Positions 35,001 through 43,083 of a DNA stretch of 59,184 nucleotides are shown here, in pieces. The stretch is from an uncultured bacterium. Its GTDB lineage: Bacteria > Verrucomicrobiota > Lentisphaeria > Victivallales > UBA1829. A program made the translations under genes and the position numbers. The stretch's first letter is position 1. Each line of letters begins with the position of its first letter. The notes beneath the pieces are model-generated. The model was not told the DNA's origin and ran no database searches. It was given only the letters and a program-made list of their open reading frames with translations. The stretch lies in NCBI GenBank assembly GCA_902762495.1, contig CACWOL010000010.1:1-59184 (forward strand), written 5' to 3'.

Positions 35001-36917
35001 CCGCTGCGCGATTTCCGGCGAGAAAAGGTCGGCGCTGTTCAGGTCGACGACCTCGTCGTGGTGCTTCTGGAAGAGCCTGGAATATGCTTCGTTGCAGCGC
35101 ATGCACCGGAAATCGTTGTCGACGTCCTTGATGACGCAGGGAATGGGCATGATGTCGAAGATGTTGTTCACGAAATCGTATTCGCGGTTGATGCGGGCGT
35201 TCGCCGCGCTCAGGTCGCTGTAGGTCTTCTGGCGTTCCAGTGCGTTCTCCAGGATCTTCACGCTCGTTTCGATGAACTCCTTTTCGAACTGGGTGAGCGT
35301 GCGCCGCATCGCGTAGCCGATCGCCAGGGTGCCGAACAGCGCTCCCTGACGGTTTACGGGCATGGAATACGTCGTCGTCGGCTGCCATTCGCCGGTCTGC
35401 GCATCCAGGACGGCATACATGCGCAGGATCTCAAGAGGAGCCCTTTCCTCGATCTCAAACGGCTCCAGAGGCGCGGAGTGCCGGGTGTAGTAACGGAAGT
35501 CGTTCAAAGCGGCCACGACGAGTTCGCACGGCGTCGCGGGATCAAGGTGCGCATGGCAGTCGGGTTCGACAACGGCTTCGCCCGATGCCTCGTCAATGCG
35601 GATCAGATGGCAGAAATCAGCATTGAGACGCTTGCGGATGACCTCGATGACTTTTTGCGGATGGGAGACCGCATCGTAGGTCTGAAGGGCGAGCAGCGCC
35701 TCGGCGATCGCTTCGCTGCTGCGCTGTTTCTCCATCGCCTCCGTCACGTCCTGAGACATCCCGAAAAGGCATGTGTTGCCGTCCATGTCCTGGATCTTGA
35801 ACTTGGTCGTCAGGAAAATGCATGGCCTGCCGTGTGCGTCGAGGGCGTTTTCAAAGAAGGAATTCGTATCATCCCCGGAAAGGGCCTTCCGGTCGTCATC
35901 CACAAATTGATGGGCCGTTGCCTCATCGAATATCTGTGCGTCAGTATTGCCGATCACCTCGGCGACCGTGTTCCGGCACGCATAGCGGACGAACGCCATA
36001 TTGCAGTCCACGTAACGCTCGGACCTCGCGTCCTTGATGGAGAACAGCATCGGGATGTTGTCGAGGACGATGCGGAGGAAGGCGTTTGCACGTCCGCGCT
36101 GGCGGATCAGGAATGTCCCGAAAGCGAGGAGGACCAGAAAGAATCCCGCGTAGGTGCAGAGCTGGTAAAAGTACAGGACCTTGTATCGATTGGTGAGGCT
36201 GGTGCGGTAGTTGTTCAGGAATACTCCGGCGTCTTCCAGACTGCGTTCGATGGAGGAATAGATGTGATCTTTGTATGTGAGGTAGTTCAGGCCGAAGATG
36301 ATGTTGCGCGCCATTTCCTTCCGTGCTGTCAGCGAGGCGGCTTTCTCCTCGTCCGTCAGCATGTAGTCACGAATCTCCTCCGGACAATCCGGGGAGGAAA
36401 TATCCGCATCCGAGGCGATCAGGCGCATGGCATGGTACTCAAGCGACATCAGCTCGACCGAATATCGCATGGCCTCGTCCAGATCGCGGCGGAGCATTTC
36501 GGCGTTCGGGAAAATCTTGACCTTTTCCAGGCCCGCTTCCCGGTTTTTGGAGCGTTTCGCCTCCTGGAAATACCGGTCCCGGAACACCGGATTGCCCGTG
36601 ATGACATAACGTTCCACGGAGCTGGTCAGGATATCAGACCCCTTGCGAATCAGATCGCCGGCTTCGTCGCAGTCCTGAAGATAGTCGTGAGTCCTCCTCG
36701 TTTCGTCCATGTTGCGGTTCAACCGGTTCAGGTTGAAGAAGAGGAATCCGAGCAGAAGCAGGGTCAGGATACCGGATATCAGGATGAACGGTTTACCCCT
36801 GAATTTAGAACACAGTTCGCGAAACAATTGTCGTCTGCCTTTCCCGGATCCACGGAGGGAAGGAACTCTGACCTCAAGTTGGACTGGCCGATGAATCCGA
36901 ATGTTATCCCGGAACAA
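32091..36917 (-). CDS. Hybrid sensor histidine kinase with PAS/GAF array
   Basis: About 1608 residues. A membrane helix (about 42-62), an extracytoplasmic helical sensor of about 190 residues and a second helix (about 250-270) come first. PAS (DNIPMLFSIKDARSERYVDC), GAF, PAS (IMPIPCVIKDVDNDFRCMRC), GAF, PAS with a Cys cluster (GCKCHDFVCQ and CPLRHP) and GAF follow. Then HisKA SHDIRTPLNAIIGF (His near 1206), HATPase, and a receiver with LTDIWMPEMDG (Asp near 1543). No ATG precedes the first helix; a TTG at 36917 with AGGA upstream, or a TTG near residue 31, is the likely start. Its receiver is the closest relative of the remnant at 18261-18776. Confidence 0.92.
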   Translation of the reverse strand: MFRDNIRIHRPVQLEVRVPSLRGSGKGRRQLFRELCSKFRGKPFILISGILTLLLLGFLFFNLNRLNRNMDETRRTHDYLQDCDEAGDLIRKGSDILTSSVERYVITGNPVFRDRYFQEAKRSKNREAGLEKVKIFPNAEMLRRDLDEAMRYSVELMSLEYHAMRLIASDADISSPDCPEEIRDYMLTDEEKAASLTARKEMARNIIFGLNYLTYKDHIYSSIERSLEDAGVFLNNYRTSLTNRYKVLYFYQLCTYAGFFLVLLAFGTFLIRQRGRANAFLRIVLDNIPMLFSIKDARSERYVDCNMAFVRYACRNTVAEVIGNTDAQIFDEATAHQFVDDDRKALSGDDTNSFFENALDAHGRPCIFLTTKFKIQDMDGNTCLFGMSQDVTEAMEKQRSSEAIAEALLALQTYDAVSHPQKVIEVIRKRLNADFCHLIRIDEASGEAVVEPDCHAHLDPATPCELVVAALNDFRYYTRHSAPLEPFEIEERAPLEILRMYAVLDAQTGEWQPTTTYSMPVNRQGALFGTLAIGYAMRRTLTQFEKEFIETSVKILENALERQKTYSDLSAANARINREYDFVNNIFDIMPIPCVIKDVDNDFRCMRCNEAYSRLFQKHHDEVVDLNSADLFSPEIAQRLRDADQKAVRENKMIFEELVCTFPDGVEHTFLYRRGPMTLPDGHLVLFCVAEDITELRLQTNKVLQINEKLQGEYQRAVNAEEAETFFAKSLKSILAMPPDQDAIIPSIKEVGEYIGADRCFIYYRIKDDEGNPRWELTYEWCDKEIENKFKPKTDVDMFPDVCKALEHGEDFLATDIRSIHPVTCAWLQAQKVQSIIITPLRDENGEIFGFIGFDFVLHAQEQFSERILRSVHEAADVILICRERNKRQETMFKAAAEEKLRSEIFESAAIPLLLFKPDGTIVTANSAALKAFGGTLSDVVGCKCHDFVCQFENRPEKCPLRHPERISQEFLLHRRDGQYFAIKTQTIRDDKGNPQYILECAVDMTETHELHENAEAIAQSLLALQSKNVISSPIQVLNIIRRRLGANTVYLAQYDRKAGVAFLNPEYTLLDNGETLAGRAEAGLDDLAPFLDKLKDEGICEFEGSSRSLIRNAYAKRSSGINIPPSETIVMVPLEVRGESWGNLSITYAKHRRLGERDKDFFIRCREVLEAALERKLYDDDLHAALDKEIAAEKAKSFFFSAVSHDIRTPLNAIIGFSELLIDGIMDEQERLKALSAISTSGQTLLQLINDVLDLSKLESGKIVINPMLTDVRELASSVLHTFDVSVMNKPVVLKEEYGALPFLEVDPQRIRQILFNLIGNAVKYTKRGEICVRASFRQDIGDENGVLVISVSDTGCGIADEDKEKLVNPFVKAGVDAKIKGTGLGLAICKQLASRMGGHFSFFSELGKGSTFALELRDVKCVERTPESQKKVASGQELIRLEMKREAASKKASGNRAKSVAEQKSETRSEAKGTAPTPASVPAPKPRKQFHVLIADDVALNLAVLKALLAKIGVRDIVKAVNGADAWDKIQAAEQSFDIVLTDIWMPEMDGKEFVAKVRADKRFADLPVYAVTADIEAQKDFVEHGFTGLLLKPVTIDKISGIFSS

Positions 36918-37004
36918 ACAGGGATCGTCCTGCGGCCGTACTCAGGAGATTGCAGGCCGAACTCCGCTGTATTCCAAGAAGATTTTTTTTAGCGTTTGTG
37001 CTAA

Positions 37005-37033
37005 AATATATACGCGTGTTGATGTTTTGTCAA
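37005..37033 (-). promoter_or_regulatory. Promoter of the 1608-residue kinase
   Basis: Minus strand TTGACA (37033-37028), 17 bp, TATATT (37010-37005). Back to back with the promoter at 37120-37148. Confidence 0.85.
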
Positions 37034-37119
37034 GAGGAACAAACCCGCTTCAAAGAAAAAAACATGATTGATTCGGTTGCATGAAACCGGAATGCGGACG
37101 AAAAGATGACAAAAAAAAA

Positions 37120-37148
37120 TTGACAAAATGAGGCTGTGAGTGTATATT
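37120..37148 (+). promoter_or_regulatory. Promoter of the permease-kinase fusion
   Basis: TTGACA (37120-37125), 17 bp, TATATT (37143-37148); full -35 consensus. The transcript leader before the start codon is about 108 nt. Confidence 0.85.
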
Positions 37149-37262
37149 ACGAGAACACATGTCGATACTTAGCCAGCTCACCCGAATATGAGAGGATTTG
37201 AATGGATATTGTGGTAACCTTCCCACGGTTGCAAGTAGCCCGAATGTCAGGCGTCAGGTGAT

Positions 37263-40200
37263 ATGATGCAGGACAATCGGCATCTCTCATTCGCGGGAGC
37301 GCTCGCGCTCTCCTTCGGTTATGCGGTCGGCTGGGGCGCATTTGTTCTTCCCGGCTCGATGTTCCTGCCGAATGCAGGCCCCGCGGGCACGATCATCGGC
37401 TTTCTGATCGGGACGGTGGCGATCACCGTTCTGGCATTCAATTTCCACAAGGTAACGACACACCTCCAGGGGGCAGGCGGGACCTACGGCTTTATCACGA
37501 AAGTGTTCGGCCAGAACCATGGTTTCCTGATGGGCTGGTTCCTGTTTCTGACGTACATGGCGATCCTGTGGGCCAATGCGACGGCGCTTGTCCTGCTGGC
37601 GCGATTCCTGTTCGGCGACGCGCTCCAGTTCGGATTCCATTATACGATGGTCGGGTTCGACGTGTATCTCGGGGAAGTCCTGCTGTGTCTCGCCGCGATC
37701 GTGTTGTGTGCCTGCGCATGCATCGCCGGCAGACGCCTCGCGATCGGACTCCATACGTTCTTTGCTTTCGTGCTTCTCGCCGGCGTCGTGACCTGTTTCG
37801 TCGCGGCGCTGTTCCAGCACAAGGGCGGCATGGCGGGCATGGGACCGGCGTTTTCGACGAGCGGACCGAAAGCGGTCCAGATCCTCAGGATCCTCGCCAT
37901 GGTCCCATGGGCTTTCGTCGGATTCGAGGCGGTCGTGCAGTCCTCGTCGGAGTTCCGTTTCCCGGTCAAGCGCACATTCTCCCTGCTGCTTGCGGCGATC
38001 CTTCTTGCAGCGCTGACGTATATCCTTCTTGCGCTTCTCCCTACACTTGCCCTGCCGGATGGCTATTCGAACTGGAAAGAGTACAATAACGCGCTTCCCG
38101 GGCTTACCGGGATCGCCGGAATGCCCGTTTTTTCGGCGGCGAAAAAGGCGCTCGGTCCGTTGGGCGTGGCCGTGATCGGCGGCTCCATGCTGTCCGGCCA
38201 GCTCACGGCGCTTTTCGCCACGTATATCGCGGTCAGCCGCCTGATGCGCGCGATGGCCGACGACGAGATGATCCCGCAATGGTTCGGCAAGTGCAACGGA
38301 GAAGGAAACCCTGTGAACGCCATCCTCACCGTGATGTGCATTTCCCTCCCGATCCCGTTCCTTGGCCGTACGGTGATCGGCTGGCCGGTCGATCTGTCGA
38401 ACCTGGGCGCCGCGATCGCCTACGGTTATATTTCAGCCGCCGCGCTTGTCATTATCGGGAAAGAAAAGGGTGTCGATCATACCGTCGAAAAGACCGCGGG
38501 CGTTTTCGGCCTCGCCATGTCGATCGTCTTCAGCGTGCTTATGCTTGTGCCGAACTATCTTTCCGGGAGTTCGCTCTCGACCGAATCGTACCTGCTTCTC
38601 GTCATCTGGTGCTTCGCGGGATTCCTGATGTACAGGCGCGTGTTCATTATGGATGTCCATGGCAGATTCGGGAAATCCACCGTCGTATGGATCACCGTGC
38701 TCATCGTGATCTTCTTTTCGTCGCTGATGTGGTTCCGCCTTGCGGTTTGCGATTCCGCAAAAGACGCTTATGGCGCATTGGTTGGCGGGATCGTCACAGC
38801 GGAGACGGTTCGGAAGAGCATATCTCACGTGAACGCCGACATCCTGGTCAAGTCCGCCCTTGAACTGTTCATCCTCGTTTCCTCGCTTGCGGTCATTCTG
38901 AACCTGTTTTCGATCCTTCATAAGCGCGAGAGACAGTACTATATCGAAAAGCTCAAAGCCGAGGAAAATGCCAAAAGGACGAAGGACTCCCTGATCGGCG
39001 CCCGGCTGAACAATCAGAAACTGGCGGGGGTCAACAGGGAACTGAGGGAATACACCGAGACGATCGAAAAACAGAGACAGCTGGAAGCCGAACTGCGGAA
39101 ACAGCTCGAAAAGAAGCAGGAGGAACTCGAAGAGGCCTTGCAGATGGCGCAGGACGCCAACCGCGCCAAGACGACGTTTTTGAGCAACATGTCCCACGAC
39201 ATCCGCACGCCGATGAATGCGATCATCGGGTTCACCGGACTCGCGGAAAGCCATATCCATGACACGGAGCGCGTTCAGGAGTATCTGACCACCATTTCGC
39301 GTTCCTCGGAACACCTCCTCTCTCTGATCAACGACGTTCTGGACATGAGCCGCATCGAATCCGGCAGGATGTCTCTGCAAGAGAAAGAGGAGTCCCTCTC
39401 GGAGATCCTTCATTCGATCCGGGACATCGTCCATGCGGACATCAAGGCAAAACAGCATAATTTCACCATCGACGCGGTGGACGTGAGGAACGAACTGGTG
39501 TACTGCGACAAGCTTCGCCTCAATCAGGTGCTGCTCAATTTGATCTCCAACGCCATCAAATACACGCATCCGGGCGGCACGATCACCCTGCGGATTGCGC
39601 AGAAGGACGCCTCCAGGATGGGTTACGGCTTGTTCGAATTCCGGTGCAGGGACAACGGCATCGGCATGAGCGAGGATTTCGTCAAAACCATCTTCGACCC
39701 GTTCACCCGCGAAGAGACGACCACCGTTTCGAGGATTCATGGCACCGGGCTGGGCATGGCAATTACCAGGAACATCGTGGAGATGATGGGCGGCCGGATC
39801 ACCGTCGCCTCAAAGAAGGGCGAAGGGACCGAATTCGTCATTTCGGTGGAGTTCAGGATTGCCGACATGGAAATGCCCGATCTCGTGATCCCGGAACTGA
39901 AAGGTCTGCGCAGTCTGGTCGTGGACAATGATATCAATGCGTGCCGGAGCATCGCCGATATGCTTCAGACGATCGGTTTGCGCAGCGAATCGTGCGTTTC
40001 GGGCAAGGAAGCCGTTGCCCGTACGGAGGAATCTCTCCGTCATGGAGACCGATTCAAAGTCTATGTCGTGGACTGGCTGATGCCGGATGCGAACGGGGTT
40101 GAGACGGTCCGCCGCATCCGCGAGGTCGCCGGGGCGGGCGCGTTCATCATCATCCTGACCTCATACGACTGGACGGATATTGAGAAGGAAGCGAGGGAGG

Positions 40201-40697
40201 CGGGCGCAAACGGATTCATCTCGAAACCGGTCTTCCCGTCCGATCTCCAAAGAGTGCTCCTGCAGCTCTGCGGAAAAGCGAATCCCGATCAGACGGGCGC
40301 GGAGGAAGAGATCGTCTCGCTGAAGGGCAAAAAGGTCCTGATGGTCGACGACAACGAACTCAACCTCAAGATCGGGGCGTTGCAGCTGAAACAGCAGGGC
40401 ATGATCGTCGATACCGCCCTGAACGGACAGACCGCGGTCAACATGATCTGGGAGAACGGCGTCGACACTTACGATCTGGTCCTGATGGACGTCACGATGC
40501 CGGTGATGGACGGATACGAGGCCACGTCCATCATCCGGAAACTCCCGGGCGGAAACAAGCTGAAGATTCTCGCGTTCTCCGCCAACGCCTTCGAGGAAGA
40601 CAGGGAAAGGTCTTTGAACGCGGGCATGGACGGCCACATCGCCAAACCGCTGAAAGTGGACGAACTCTTAAGCGAGTTGAAACGGTTCGTCATGTGA
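37263..40697 (+). CDS. APC amino-acid permease fused to a hybrid histidine kinase with two receivers
   Basis: A 1144-residue protein. Residues 1-560 are an APC-superfamily permease of about 12 helices plus extra ones (GWGAFVLPGSMFLPNAGPAG, LQGAGGTYGFITKVFGQNHG, MVPWAFVGFEAVVQSSSEF are typical). A last helix and coiled coil (about 555-630) lead to HisKA NMSHDIRTPMNAIIGF (His near 645), HATPase (about 745-865; DNGIGMSE, GTGLGMAI), receiver 1 (VVDWLMPDANG, Asp near 937) and receiver 2 (LMDVTMPVMDG, Asp near 1076). This suggests a transceptor: transport or binding of an amino acid sets kinase activity. ATG at 37263 or 37266; AGGTG spacing favours the second. No output domain; no Hpt seen here. 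Confidence 0.93.
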   Translation: MMQDNRHLSFAGALALSFGYAVGWGAFVLPGSMFLPNAGPAGTIIGFLIGTVAITVLAFNFHKVTTHLQGAGGTYGFITKVFGQNHGFLMGWFLFLTYMAILWANATALVLLARFLFGDALQFGFHYTMVGFDVYLGEVLLCLAAIVLCACACIAGRRLAIGLHTFFAFVLLAGVVTCFVAALFQHKGGMAGMGPAFSTSGPKAVQILRILAMVPWAFVGFEAVVQSSSEFRFPVKRTFSLLLAAILLAALTYILLALLPTLALPDGYSNWKEYNNALPGLTGIAGMPVFSAAKKALGPLGVAVIGGSMLSGQLTALFATYIAVSRLMRAMADDEMIPQWFGKCNGEGNPVNAILTVMCISLPIPFLGRTVIGWPVDLSNLGAAIAYGYISAAALVIIGKEKGVDHTVEKTAGVFGLAMSIVFSVLMLVPNYLSGSSLSTESYLLLVIWCFAGFLMYRRVFIMDVHGRFGKSTVVWITVLIVIFFSSLMWFRLAVCDSAKDAYGALVGGIVTAETVRKSISHVNADILVKSALELFILVSSLAVILNLFSILHKRERQYYIEKLKAEENAKRTKDSLIGARLNNQKLAGVNRELREYTETIEKQRQLEAELRKQLEKKQEELEEALQMAQDANRAKTTFLSNMSHDIRTPMNAIIGFTGLAESHIHDTERVQEYLTTISRSSEHLLSLINDVLDMSRIESGRMSLQEKEESLSEILHSIRDIVHADIKAKQHNFTIDAVDVRNELVYCDKLRLNQVLLNLISNAIKYTHPGGTITLRIAQKDASRMGYGLFEFRCRDNGIGMSEDFVKTIFDPFTREETTTVSRIHGTGLGMAITRNIVEMMGGRITVASKKGEGTEFVISVEFRIADMEMPDLVIPELKGLRSLVVDNDINACRSIADMLQTIGLRSESCVSGKEAVARTEESLRHGDRFKVYVVDWLMPDANGVETVRRIREVAGAGAFIIILTSYDWTDIEKEAREAGANGFISKPVFPSDLQRVLLQLCGKANPDQTGAEEEIVSLKGKKVLMVDDNELNLKIGALQLKQQGMIVDTALNGQTAVNMIWENGVDTYDLVLMDVTMPVMDGYEATSIIRKLPGGNKLKILAFSANAFEEDRERSLNAGMDGHIAKPLKVDELLSELKRFVM

Positions 40698-40793
40698 CCT
40701 GGCATGGTCCCGCTTGCGTGCTGAAAAAGAGTGCAGCTCTTTAACTTGTCACAACCAAGTCCTCGACTTGTTGCGGACTGTCGCACAGCATTT

Positions 40794-42779
40794 CTATGTC
40801 TGTAATTCGATTTGCACAAAGTCCAGCAGACTTTTGATCTCCGTCAACTTGTCTTCGATCGGTCCGCAATGGATTCCATCGTCCGAAACAACAAGCGCTT
40901 GAGGGAAACCGGTCCAGTCGATGGCTTTGATTCCTTTGATCTCGTTTTTGTAGAGCTGCATCCTGTCGCCATTGACGAATTTCTTCAAGAACAGCTGAAG
41001 CATATCGGACAAATCGAAATTCATCACATTCCCGTACATCAGCGAGGCATCGAGATTCCCCAAGAAAGATGCAGCCACATCGATCGTGCCCGCCCCCAGG
41101 TTTTTGATCAGGGGCTTGCGGTTCCAGAAAAGCAGATGTACTTTGCTTCCGCCGATCGACAGTTCCTTTGCCCCATAATAAATGCACAAGGCGGTCCATT
41201 GCTCGAAGAACTTCGCTTTCGCTTCAAGTTCCGGCATCGTTTCCGTTTGTTCCCTGATGTAGGCGTTTACGGCATTCGCGGTATCGGCGTCGAGGTAGGA
41301 TATGATTTCGTCCGTCCTTCCGAGGATAAAGTCCTCGTATTTTTTTGCGCCGATATACGATTTGTAGATTTGCCTTTCATCGCTCGGGATTCCGAAGATG
41401 AATTCATTGCACGCGACGGCTCCGCTCCGATAGGCCTCATACACGTCCATCGGGATCAGTTTCCCATCGCAGGTCGGTGCGGTTACGTTCATGCAGAGTT
41501 TTTGCGCCGCTTCCTTCAGCTGTTCCGTTGGGAGCCGCCGCAGCTCTTCCATCGTGGTCGTCGAAGTTTCTTTCATGAGGGCTTTTGCCAGGGCTCTGGA
41601 CGCATCGGGCTTGTCATTCGCGGACTCGGGACTGCCGAAAAAGACGAACGCTTTTTGGAACAGCCCCTTCGCCTGTTCGCAGGCCGCAAGCAGGCTGATG
41701 GAGCACGCCCCCGATTCGAACCCCATCGCTGTGATCCGGTCGGGGTCCCCGCCGAATGAGGCGATGTTCTCCTTGAGCCATTTCAATGCTGCGATCTGGT
41801 CGAGCAGGCCGAGGTTCAACGTGTCCGGGCAGGACTCTCCTCCGGGGATCTCCGAAAAATCGATGAAGCCGAAGATGCCGAGGCGGTAATTGAAGCTCAC
41901 GAAGACAAAATCGGGATGCTCGTTGATGAAACGCTCCACATCCATCAGCGGATCGATCGTGCCGCCGAAAGAGAAATCGCCCGGGTGGAACAGCACGATG
42001 ACCGGCTTCTTCCCCTGCGTATTGCCGTGTCCGACGCAGATGTTCAGCGTCAGGCAGTCCTCGCTCTGTCTGTGATATTTCAGGATTGAGCCGTCATGCT
42101 CCACCTGGATCGCGGAAGCGCCGAAGTGCTTCGCCTCGAATACTGCATCCGATTCGGGAAGCGGTTCGGGGGCTTTCCATCTGAGTTCGCCGACAGGAGG
42201 TTTCGCGTATGGTATCCCCAGATAATAAACCGCCTTTTTCTGCTTGAAGCCGACATAGGTGCCGGTTTTCGTTTTGACCGCATATGCGGCGTCGTATTCC
42301 CCCTGAACGGGCTGGTTCCGCTTGTTGAGTTCATCAAGAACGGCACGGTCCGGCATGTCGAACACGAAGCCTTTGCTCCCGTCCCCGTAGCGCTTGCGGA
42401 CCTTTCGGACGAAGTACCATCGGACGAGGCGGCTGGCGGCCAGGCCCAGAATCGGAAGACCGAGTGCATACTGATACTGTTCCACCAGATAATCGAGCAG
42501 AGATACGTCCAGCCGGAAGATGAGAAAACACTGGATCCCCAGGAAGACGAGAATGAACGCGGCAAAGATCATGACGCTGTACCGCTTTTTTCTCTGCACG
42601 GCTTCACTGAAGACCAGCACTCTCACAAGCATGTCCAGCGCATTCCCCGCGACCATGCTCAGCCCCACGCACAGCCACGGGTGCCACTCCAGAAGTTTCG
42701 GGACCTCGGCGCCCAATCCATAGCCGAGCGCGGCAATGAGGGCGACCATGAAATCATCGAAAGTAAATAATCGTTTCAT
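40794..42779 (-). CDS. Membrane-anchored carboxylesterase-like protein, probably catalytically dead
   Basis: A 661-residue protein. About four membrane helices (10-130) are followed by a full type-B carboxylesterase domain (about 155-660). YLGIPYAKPPVGELRWKAPE, SEDCLTLNI, VSFNYRLGIFGF and DQIAALKWLKENIASFGGDP are unmistakable. The nucleophile elbow, normally GESAG, reads GFESG (about 351-355), which puts Glu at the Ser position. The usual His motif GAxH reads GAGT (about 565). With both lost, hydrolysis is unlikely; a binding or sensing role, as in neuroligin-type proteins, is an inference. No Shine-Dalgarno is visible. It is convergent with the permease-kinase gene. Confidence 0.85.
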   Translation of the reverse strand: MKRLFTFDDFMVALIAALGYGLGAEVPKLLEWHPWLCVGLSMVAGNALDMLVRVLVFSEAVQRKKRYSVMIFAAFILVFLGIQCFLIFRLDVSLLDYLVEQYQYALGLPILGLAASRLVRWYFVRKVRKRYGDGSKGFVFDMPDRAVLDELNKRNQPVQGEYDAAYAVKTKTGTYVGFKQKKAVYYLGIPYAKPPVGELRWKAPEPLPESDAVFEAKHFGASAIQVEHDGSILKYHRQSEDCLTLNICVGHGNTQGKKPVIVLFHPGDFSFGGTIDPLMDVERFINEHPDFVFVSFNYRLGIFGFIDFSEIPGGESCPDTLNLGLLDQIAALKWLKENIASFGGDPDRITAMGFESGACSISLLAACEQAKGLFQKAFVFFGSPESANDKPDASRALAKALMKETSTTTMEELRRLPTEQLKEAAQKLCMNVTAPTCDGKLIPMDVYEAYRSGAVACNEFIFGIPSDERQIYKSYIGAKKYEDFILGRTDEIISYLDADTANAVNAYIREQTETMPELEAKAKFFEQWTALCIYYGAKELSIGGSKVHLLFWNRKPLIKNLGAGTIDVAASFLGNLDASLMYGNVMNFDLSDMLQLFLKKFVNGDRMQLYKNEIKGIKAIDWTGFPQALVVSDDGIHCGPIEDKLTEIKSLLDFVQIELQT

Positions 42780-42938
42780 TTTTTATCAATCAAGCCAGCC
42801 TGAAAAGTGTTGAGTGGTGTTTTTTCAAAAAGGGCATTATGCTCGGAAGGACTATTTCTTCCGAAAAGCGGCGATTCGCTTTGCCACGTTTGCCTTGAGG
42901 TTGTTGTAATAGAACGAATAGTCGTCCTTGTGGAAGCT

Positions 42939-42966
42939 AATATATCATATTTCATGCAGTTTGCAA
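42939..42966 (-). promoter_or_regulatory. Promoter of the carboxylesterase-like gene
   Basis: Minus strand TTGCAA (42966-42961), 16 bp, TATATT (42944-42939). The predicted leader is long, about 150 nt. Confidence 0.6.
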
Positions 42967-43021
42967 GTTTTCGGAAATCGGAAATTAGTTCTTTCTCTTC
43001 AGAACGAACACAAACAATAAC

Positions 43022-43054
43022 AAAAAAGACCAAATCCGTGAGGAAATGGTCTTT
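43022..43054 (-). terminator. Terminator after the Gly-rich esterase
   Basis: AAAGACCA (43025-43032) pairs with TGGTCTTT (43047-43054) with inner TCC/GGA pairing. The minus strand then has six T. It lies 30 nt after the esterase stop. Confidence 0.85.
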
Positions 43055-43083
43055 GAATAACTGATTGCGTTTTGAGTTAGGGA

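Larger units (their letters stand above)
36918..37262. other. Divergent regulatory region between two sensor kinases
   Basis: It holds two near-consensus promoters pointing apart (37005-37033 minus; 37120-37148 plus). The plus leader (about 37155-37262) is about 108 nt and contains a stem GTAACC/GGTTGC (37214-37232) and the repeated phrase CCCGAAT. No riboswitch class was recognised. Confidence 0.6.
42780..43083. other. Intergenic region with promoter, coding scrap and terminator
   Basis: It contains the promoter at 42939-42966, a 30-codon minus-strand scrap at 42852-42944 (HKDDYSFYYNNLKANVAKR and ending RKK), a small hairpin TCGGAAG/CTTCCGA (42843-42864) and the terminator at 43022-43054. 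No complete gene is seen. Confidence 0.5.

Noticed and set aside
33756..36992. Plus-strand open frame of 1078 codons opposite the 1608-residue kinase
   Set aside because: Shadow of the kinase; composition is Ala/Arg/Asp/His-rich without domains.
37155..37262. Possible glutamine-type riboswitch before the permease-kinase
   Set aside because: The phrases CTCACCC and GCAAGTAGC only loosely recall the conserved bases of that class and the expected stems do not form convincingly by eye; a covariance-model search would settle it.
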